Source: Cladopsammia gracilis (taxonomy: Eukaryota; Cnidaria; Anthozoa; Scleractinia; Dendrophylliidae). Taken from it: 64,000 nucleotides of DNA. Both the position numbers and the translations under genes were made by a program. Shown piece by piece: positions 24,201 through 33,200 of the stretch; positions within the stretch are counted from its first letter, which is position 1, and each line of letters begins with the position of its first letter. The notes under the pieces were generated by a model. The model saw only the letters and a list, made by a program, of their open reading frames with translations, did not search any database and was not told where the DNA came from. The stretch covers positions 900,001-964,000 of the forward strand of contig JAJGOT010000286.1 of assembly GCA_022457155.1 (NCBI GenBank), in the 5' to 3' direction.

Positions 24201-27200
24201 TGGAAAGTGTTGGTTTTTGAGCAAAGGGGAAAACCGGAGTACCTGGAGAAAAACCAACCAGAGCAAGGAGAGAACTAACAACAAACTCAACCCACATATG
24301 GTGCCAAGGCCAGGAATTGGTGGAAGACAAGTGCTCTAACCACTAAACCACCCCTGCTCCCCAAATGATAACTTGGTTCACTTTCTATAGAGACATACAT
24401 GTAGAACATGTACAGTTGACCCCTGCAGAAGAGACATGAAGACAAGAAAATGTAAACTTGACCCCTCCAATGCTTTAGAATTTCACTTCAATCCTTCTCT
24501 TCTGAGAATGAAAGCTCTCAAGATCTAATTGAAGTGTGTCACTTTAGTGCGTCAGAGCTGAGTTGAGTATGTCATTTTTAGAGGTATTTCACCGGATGAA
24601 GATGAACATAATTGTGGGTTGCAAAAATAGTCATTTCACACCAAAATCAAGCTGTGTAAAATGGAGTAAACTTGGCAATTTCTATGATTTGGATTTTTAG
24701 GATACAATTTAAGCAGTTCACACATAACTGTTATCTATTTTTTCCTTGAGGTAGGAGAGTCAGATGCTAACAAACCAAGAACAAATTAACCATTTTCTAA
24801 GACAAATGATGACATGTTTTAAAACAATTCAAGAACATTATAGTTACACGAGCACAAAAACATATCACCTAGCTACTTAATGGTAAAGCAGACAAAGTTA
24901 TGTTTATTGTGGAATAGAAACCAGAATATATAATGTCTCTAGCTGTGAATATAATTATATGTACCTGATATAGTAATCAGTTTCTCTTGGTTGCCTATTA
25001 CGGGGTGTTCGTGGTTTTCCTGATCTTGATCCATTTCTTCTTCCATTTTCTGGTGATTGAGAGTTCCTGATATCTGGCAATTCATCTTCTCCTATGTAAG
25101 AAAACTAACAAATGTATTCCAATAAGTGAATTTGAACCTCAAAGAAACACACTGGCTTACCAGTTTAGCCAAGCCGTTGAAGCAATCTGACTACATGCTC
25201 ACTAGGCTGATAATCTTGTAGTGCTTAGTAATATTGAGGTCACTAGCTTCTAAGTATACACAAATATCTAACCTAAAACTTTAATTTCCATAATACATAG
25301 AACAAGAATAATTCTAAATAGATTCAAGAGCTTAGACAACAAATTTGGATATTCACAGTAAAGCAACATTGTCAGTCTAGGCAATTTTAACAGTAGATCC
25401 CACATATACATTTAAATATACAGCATGTATTTCACCTGAAGGTAAGATTTAAATGATTTTGATAGGACACTTTTGGCTAGAGAACTAAGAGGACTTCTTT
25501 TCCTTGTTTTTAAAGTCATGGCTAAACAATCACTTATTTGGCAGTGCTACTAGGATACCAAAAAGCCAACCAAAAATGTGCCAAGATAATTTTAGTAAGG
25601 CACACAGGCTTAATACTACCAACATATGGAAAAGGATATTTCTTTAAGTTAAAATAGTTAGTTGCATTTAGCATGAAGAAAACATGATAGCCAGTTTAGA
25701 TAAAAAAAAAAAAAGCCAAGTAAACACCATGCATTACTTTGCCATGCAACAGTTTCATCTTGTATCACATTATTACATCTCTGAACTGCTTAACCACCAC
25801 AACCCATTTACATTTCATTTTACGCAGTATGTTTCCAACTTACCCTAGCCATTGGCAGGAAATAAAATTTAAGATAAAAAGAAGTGTCACACACAGAATC
25901 ACAGTCTCAATCAATTGTTAGTCCAGAGAGTGAAATTTTAACATGTGTCTTATTTTTGAGTAGTAAATATTTAATGCACCATTGTCAATTTGCTGTGAAG
26001 AATACTTCAATAATGTTACATGTAAACATGTAAACTAAAAGGATGCTTTAACTGACCCTGATCCTTTTCTGTACTTGTGTAATACAATGATGGTACAGGG
26101 GTATTTCTTAAATTACAACAGGCTGCTTTTTTACTTAAACCAATTCACAGATTTCAACAAAATGTTATGAATATTTTATGTTTTACAAAACAATTCAAGA
26201 AATTACTGAGCAAAAAGGAACAAATGAATGCCCTGTGTCTTAAATATGCACTATTTGAAGACAGCTTATGAACATAAAACAGATTCTGATAAAACAGACA
26301 GAGAACAACATGTTTTTTTCAAATATATATATTTTTTGCTGGTTGTAAAGGAAAGTCAAACTTAAAACCAAGATCAGTTTTTAATGATCAGCAGTAGTAC
26401 CAACCTTTTCAAATCAAGAGTGACAAAAACAACTTGATACCTTAGACTATTTCAAAATGACATTCACATCGGACAGACATTCTAAGTCATATTGACAATG
26501 CAATGCACTAGCTCATTTGGATTTGATTATTGCTTAAAACTTTTAAACCACCAACAGGTGGTTTATGGTGGTGATATTTTTGAAGGGGTGAAGAGCAAGT
26601 ACCTATCAAAAATGGAATCACTGACCTTGACTTTGTAATTACAGACAGAAAAAAACAACAGATTTTATCAGCACTTAAAACGTGAAAAAATACATGTAGG
26701 CAAAGTGGCAAATGGCCTAAAACACTTCTGGTTCAATGAAAATAAACTTTAAAGTATATGATGTAAAATTTACTGGAAACTAGGACAAATCCAAAAACAA
26801 TGAAATAATGGCATATCATTCACTCAAGAAATCTGAATTAGCAGGTCAATATCACTGAATCACTGATTTCATTTGAGAGACATCTTGAATAGACATGCAA
26901 TATAGCAATGATCAAGTCACCTAGCTTCAAAGAAAGTTTAATGCTAGAATTTAATGATTATGACACAAGCACTAAAATGTAAACACAACAGAGATGATGA
27001 GACAGCAAATCAAATCTACAAATTGACTAATTACTCTATTATTAACCAAAATGATACAAAGGGTGTGAAGTAGAGAAGACATTAGAAATGAGATTGTCTT
27101 TTGCAGTGAGTTTTTTACTTAAAATATATAATAACATTTATTCATATAGCACTATTTCCAGTTAGTTCAATAGCACTTTATAAAAAAAATAATAATCAAA

Positions 27201-30200
27201 TTAACCAATATTAATGAAACTTCCATGATGTATTAAAAACAATGTACCTACATAACTAACAACTATAGTTATGCTTGATTAAAAAGGAATATCTTTATCT
27301 TTGCGTCATAACCAGAAATAATGCTCCTGGCTTAAAGTAAACTTTATAAATGTAAGATTTCTCAAATGCAGCAAAACAGAAATCCTGAATTAGTGACTAT
27401 TATGATACAAACTGTTTTCATAGTAGACCATACATCAACATACATTTGGATTGATGAATTTGGACAGAGAATATATTTTTACCTTTTTAACATTCGGTGA
27501 ACACAATTCACATGATTTAACACTAATTTTGTAACTTACATGTATGTGAAAGCAATACTGTACCTTGCTTCTACAGCAAGTACTTGGATATAAATAAGCC
27601 TCACAAACTAATAACAGCTTGACATTTTGGCTAACAAAAATCATTACAAATTTCTGTTCAGAACTCAAGTCATACAGTTATGTTATAAATAACTACAGTC
27701 TGGTCGTTTTCCTTTAGCCATTTTCAAACTTTGAGTTTTCGATTATCTTTACCACAGCAGCTGACTACCAACTACTAATGGATTGACAGCTTTGCATGAT
27801 ACAGACAGCACAATTGTGCAGAGAGTCAACTTAGTACCAAAGAAATCAATGGTCATAAAATCTCTACCTCCACAATATGAACACTTAGGTCTGTCCCTTT
27901 GTTGTCTCAAGTGTGTCGTATAATACATATTGTGGTGCAAGTACAGTACAAATACAGTGTTTCACAACTACTGTCCTAACAAAGGAAATGGTAATTGGTA
28001 AACAGTCTACATCTTAGGTTTTATTTGTATTGTGTTGATTAAAGCAAATTTAACCCACCAATCATCAAGCTCCACCCTTGCTTTTCTTCTATTATGCCAG
28101 CATGAACACAGAAACCCCAACTGCAATGCAGTCAAACCCCACTAATATGGTCACAATCGGGACCATAAAATTAATGTCCATAAATACAGGATGTCAATAT
28201 TAAGTGGGGCAATTTTAGAGAAAATTCAAAGGCTTCGACTGTGTATTGGGAGAGAAGAAACTGTCCATAACAACAAAGTGTCAATAAATGGTCACGATCG
28301 GGACCATAAAATTAATGTGTCCATAAATACAGGATGTCAATATTAAGTGGGGCAATTTTAGAGAAAATACAAAGGCTTTAACTGTATTGGGAGAGAAGAA
28401 ACTGTCCACAATAACAAAGTGTCGATAAAAGAAGCTGGCTTTGACTGTACCACCTTGTGTACAGGTGGGCTGATAAAAAGATACCAAAGTGATCAATACC
28501 ATCTACACTAGGGTATTTTGGAATAATAGCAGTGTTGGTTCTTTTGAATGAAGCTGTCCAATAAGCTGCATGTGACTAGCTGAATCAAGTAAAAGCTTCG
28601 TGTTCCAGACCCTGGACTCTACACATTTTAGAGTACCTGCCTTGGGCAAAAGCACTCACTTTATCAATACAACTTATTCCAAAGAAGCGGCCAATTTATC
28701 ATTCTTTTATATGTATGTTAATTAGCCCTTGTTGCCTCGTCAGCATGTGTTAAATACAACAGAATTTTCATGCGAAAATGAGGCAAAGAGGGCTAATAGA
28801 AATGCATACTAAAGAATAATAAATTGCCCGCCACTTTGGAATAAGGTGTATATTACTGTAAATTTCTTGTCTCACCAGGTTGATCTCAGATGATTGGAGG
28901 TTGCTCACACTCTGAAACTCCCTCCTCTCAATGTCTGGTGGTCTTTGTTTAAGGGCTTGTTCTTGATGTCATCTGACCACCAATCAGCGTGGTTGTTAGA
29001 CATGTTTTTCCCTTCATCAGGAATTTCAAGAATGGGACTAAACAAACTCTGATTGGTGGGAATATTCATTGGTTAGATGACGTCAAGAACAAGCCCTCGA
29101 ACAAAGTTCAACAGATGGGGAGAAGAGGCAGTTGAGTACGAGCGACCTCGGACAGTCTCTGAATCGGCTAGTCTCATTGTGTCACTTAAATTGAAAAAAC
29201 AGGTATAAAAAAGACAATACCCTCAAAAACTCCACAATGATAACATAAAGAACATGATTGTGTCTGCTGATATATCTTGATAATCTGACAACTATCATTC
29301 TTGAGCGCAAATATCCACTAAACTAATTGCCATCTTGGCCATTTAATTAATTACCATCATATAATTATTGCTACAAAATGCTGAAAGAAGAGGTTCCACT
29401 CAGAACAAGGTTATCATAAAACATCAGTGGCTTACCTTAAGGACATTTGCACTAACTGTTTTTACACAACCTTACTACACAAGACATTCATGCCACAATG
29501 TTTAGTCATGTCATGTTGAGCATGCGTGTCATGAAATATATCAAAACTCGCATACATGCAACACTGCTGGCCCTTGTGTCATTTTCTGTTTAATTTACAC
29601 TTTCTCTTTACCAAGTCTACACTTGCTGAAAAAAATTTGTATGATTTGGAAGTTAAAAATTTTCTACCCGCATGCCATATTGACTCATATTGCTGCTGAA
29701 ATGATTTTCAAATGCCATCTTAAAAAGTAACGTTACCTGAAAGAGCATCATCAGCTAAAAGTATTTACTCAACAATCCCACTAGGATAAAATTTGGCTAA
29801 AAAAGTTTATCTCCAGCAATTCATTTTCAATATTTTTAACCTAATACACATTACAATGTTAAGAGCAGATTTTTCAAAATCAGGGTACTTATGCACACAA
29901 TTTATTTCCAAAGGGGAGTCAGTGACCTCAAATATTGTTTCATTTCTGACATGGTTTGCTAAAATCGACTTGAATTTATAAAAAAAAACAACATACCATT
30001 TAAGTTGAGAAATAAACACTTATGAATAATTTCCCGAGTGTAAATTGTCCATGGCCAAGTGATAGCTATAAGTTGTGATGTCATAACGTCATTGCTTAAA
30101 AAAGAGAAATTCAGGCGTTTTAGTCCAGTCTCATCAGCTGGTCTAAACTTGATTCTTTTGGCAAGACAGAAAGGGCAGCAAGTGATTACATGGAGTTTCT

Positions 30201-33200
30201 TCATAGAAAAAAAAAAATATGCCATACGGACCAAGTGAAACAAGGTTTGCGCTTTATGAACAAGACTTCAGTAATTTCCAATCCAGTCTGACTCAACACA
30301 GTAACTATGATTTTCGTTGTCGGGAAATTGTGAAAACATCTAGGCGACAAAGCTTACGTAACCCATCTGGCTATTGATACACAATAAAGTGTGGTACCGA
30401 CGTTGCACTTGAGACAAAATACACAAAGTTGAAGGCAATTTTAGGTTTTAGATCAGTTTATCAGTTATAAGCCACCCAAACAGGCATGACCTAAACCTTT
30501 AAACAAGCTGCTTATAATAGCTTAGATTAATATTGACAAGCAGCTACTTGTGCACACAAAAAAATTGTTGCACAAGGAATAGTACACCACCACACTTTTG
30601 GAAATGTACAAAGTCATGCAATCCAAATTAAGAGTGCATGAACTGAAATTCATAATCATGATAAGGTCTTCAAGCAATTTTGCTGAAATTCTCTTCCATC
30701 CCATGACAACGTGACTACAGATACCAAAAGACACAACTAAACTCAACTAACTCAAGACATGTCAAAACAATAAGCCAGAAAAACTAGAAATTTACATGTA
30801 TTGTTCTATCTAGGTCTCCAGCAAAGGCAAAAAAAGTTTAGTTTAAACCCTTAGAACCTAAATTGGTCAAATTTTTCCCCAGAGAGAACTGACGAGAGAA
30901 CCTAAGAGCCACATGCAAATTCAAGCACTAAAACAAGGTCAAATCCATCTTACATATTGGAATATTTTATTATTTGTGATACGGGACTCTTTGATATTCT
31001 TTCTTATCTGAATTCTATCTTTTTTTTTCTTATCTATATTTTGTATTGTAATGCATTGTATTGTAGTACGTAAATTAGAAATGGAGTTGTCCAAGATATG
31101 AAGTGAAGTTACATTATTAAGTATTACCTGATTTCCTACTTGTTCCAAACCTGGTCCAACAGCCCTAAAATAAAAGAAAAACCTACATAAACACGATACT
31201 CTATTATACAACAGATGATTACCTATTTACCAGTGAAAAGTTGTGTGGCCGTCGTGTTTTTTGTGTGTAGTTACACTAAGGAGTAGGGAAAACCTTGCGA
31301 TGCGGCACCCCAAATAATTAACGTGTCTTTGACTAAACAGTCTGGAGTCAATACTGAATACATTCATCAACCTCTAGCAACAAAGATACAATAACTAAAA
31401 ACATACTCTCAATTTTGTATATAAATCAGGCACAAACAGTGGGAAAGTTTAAGGTCAGTAATTATGACGCAGTTGTGCCTGTTTTTACGGGTACCTTGTA
31501 ATTGCAATGTACATTCCCAAACTGTATTAAAAAGCGACGCAAAAGAACCAGACTAAAAAAAAAAAACAAAAGGATGAACCTTACTGAGTATTGACATTAT
31601 AGGTCACCAGCCGCATAGAGATAAACACAATGCTATTTTTCTACGTCCCTTTAAAAAAAGCTTTATGGCCAGACTATTATTTACATAAAAACCTACAATG
31701 CCGCACAAGTGTTGACCTTAAAGTGCATTCTGTAAGACCTTTAATAACACTATAAGAATAGATGGTATGATTAAATTTTATTTGTTAAAGAGAATGTTTG
31801 AAAGTCAAGATTCTTTAAGATACTAAATTTATAGAGCTCACGTAAACGATTGTTTAGTCTTCTCTCAATGCTAATAACGCCTAAAAATAAGTTATTTAAA
31901 AAACATTCAATTGTAAATGCACACTTGGACGGAAATAACTTACCCTTGTGGCTCTTCGCGTCCAGAGTACTCCATCACAAACGCTATTTTTATCTGAAAG
32001 GTCAGGGAAAGCCCCGCAAAACTTCAATCAGTCACGTGCACTCACGTGTGTGATAAAGAATTGTTATGACAACATGTAAACAAAAATTTAAGCTTGAACA
32101 TTTGCAAGCACGTGCGAACTGAGTTCAAGACGTTTTAATCAAACCGCAGTGGAAATTTTGACCTTGCTTGCAACCATACTTGCTCCCGAACTGTATTAAA
32201 AAGCTACTAAAAACCAACTATCGAAGCCAACAAATTTAAACTCAACTGGTGTTTTATTCACCTTGAAATGTTTATATTTTGTCACGTAAACAGCATTCAA
32301 TGGTCTAATTGCTATTTTTGATCCTTAAAATGGTAAACTTTTACAAAGATAATATTTGGAGTAAAGTGTTTCCCAAAATTAACTGTAAATGTTACTTCTC
32401 ACAAGTTCAAATCATACTTAAATCTTGATTTTTGACAACTGTTCAAAAATGGGAAACTAGCAATTGATGTGAAAATTTCTGCACACAGAGCTTAATGGCT
32501 GATCTAAATCTTCAAGAGTCGTTTTGTCTAAGAGTCATTTCGCCAACAGATAATTTTTTTTGTCTAGACACGCCTGATGCCAAACCTGAACTCGCATTAT
32601 TTAACTAATTAAGCTGATAAAAGTGTTTTAAAACAATTGCACATGGAAATGCTCAAAGTTTATGTTCCAGGTGAATACCACTAGTTCAAACACTTTAACA
32701 CTGGAGTAACAGAAAGGATTTCACAAATATTCTAACCTTTTTACTGGTATTCAAGTTAACATTTAAATTAAGATGTCTTGTCTAAACACAGAGCTCAGGG
32801 TCATTTCACAGGAGAAATGCACTGAGTATGGTTCACTCTAGGTAGTTTGAATGACTTCAATAAAACACAAGTTCTCAACCTCAAACTTTGCTATCTAAGC
32901 TCACACGTTCGTAAGGTAAAATTAAACAAGAACCAACAGTTCTATTCAAAGGAGGACATATTGATTCGCTGTAATAAAGATGCCCTGATTCAATCCAGTG
33001 TAATGCACTGTGAATCAGCGCATACTCATTTCAAACGTGGTTGCCACAAAGTAACATGTTGTTGGTTTCCCTAAACAAAAGAAACTCCTATATTGTAGTC
33101 ACGATATACCCAAGAGCTTCGCTGGTCTCTAGGAAAACGCATAATTCTCAGTTAAACTGTAGGTGAAAAAGATCTTTTGTGTCTACATCAAGGAAACTTA

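Larger units (their letters stand above)
25092..29736 (-). other. Large KH-gene intron, mostly unique A+T-rich sequence
   Basis: About 4.6 kb. No further convincing exon was found. A short frame at about 27880-27920 reads RDRPKCSYCGG but has no supporting neighbours. The intron contains the tandem duplication at 28159 and the MITEs at 28672 and 28943. Confidence 0.45.

Noticed and set aside
27749..27940. Frame with CSYCGG that might be a zinc-finger exon of the KH gene
   Set aside because: Only one Cys pair is present, the flanking splice sites are weak and no neighbouring exon fits.
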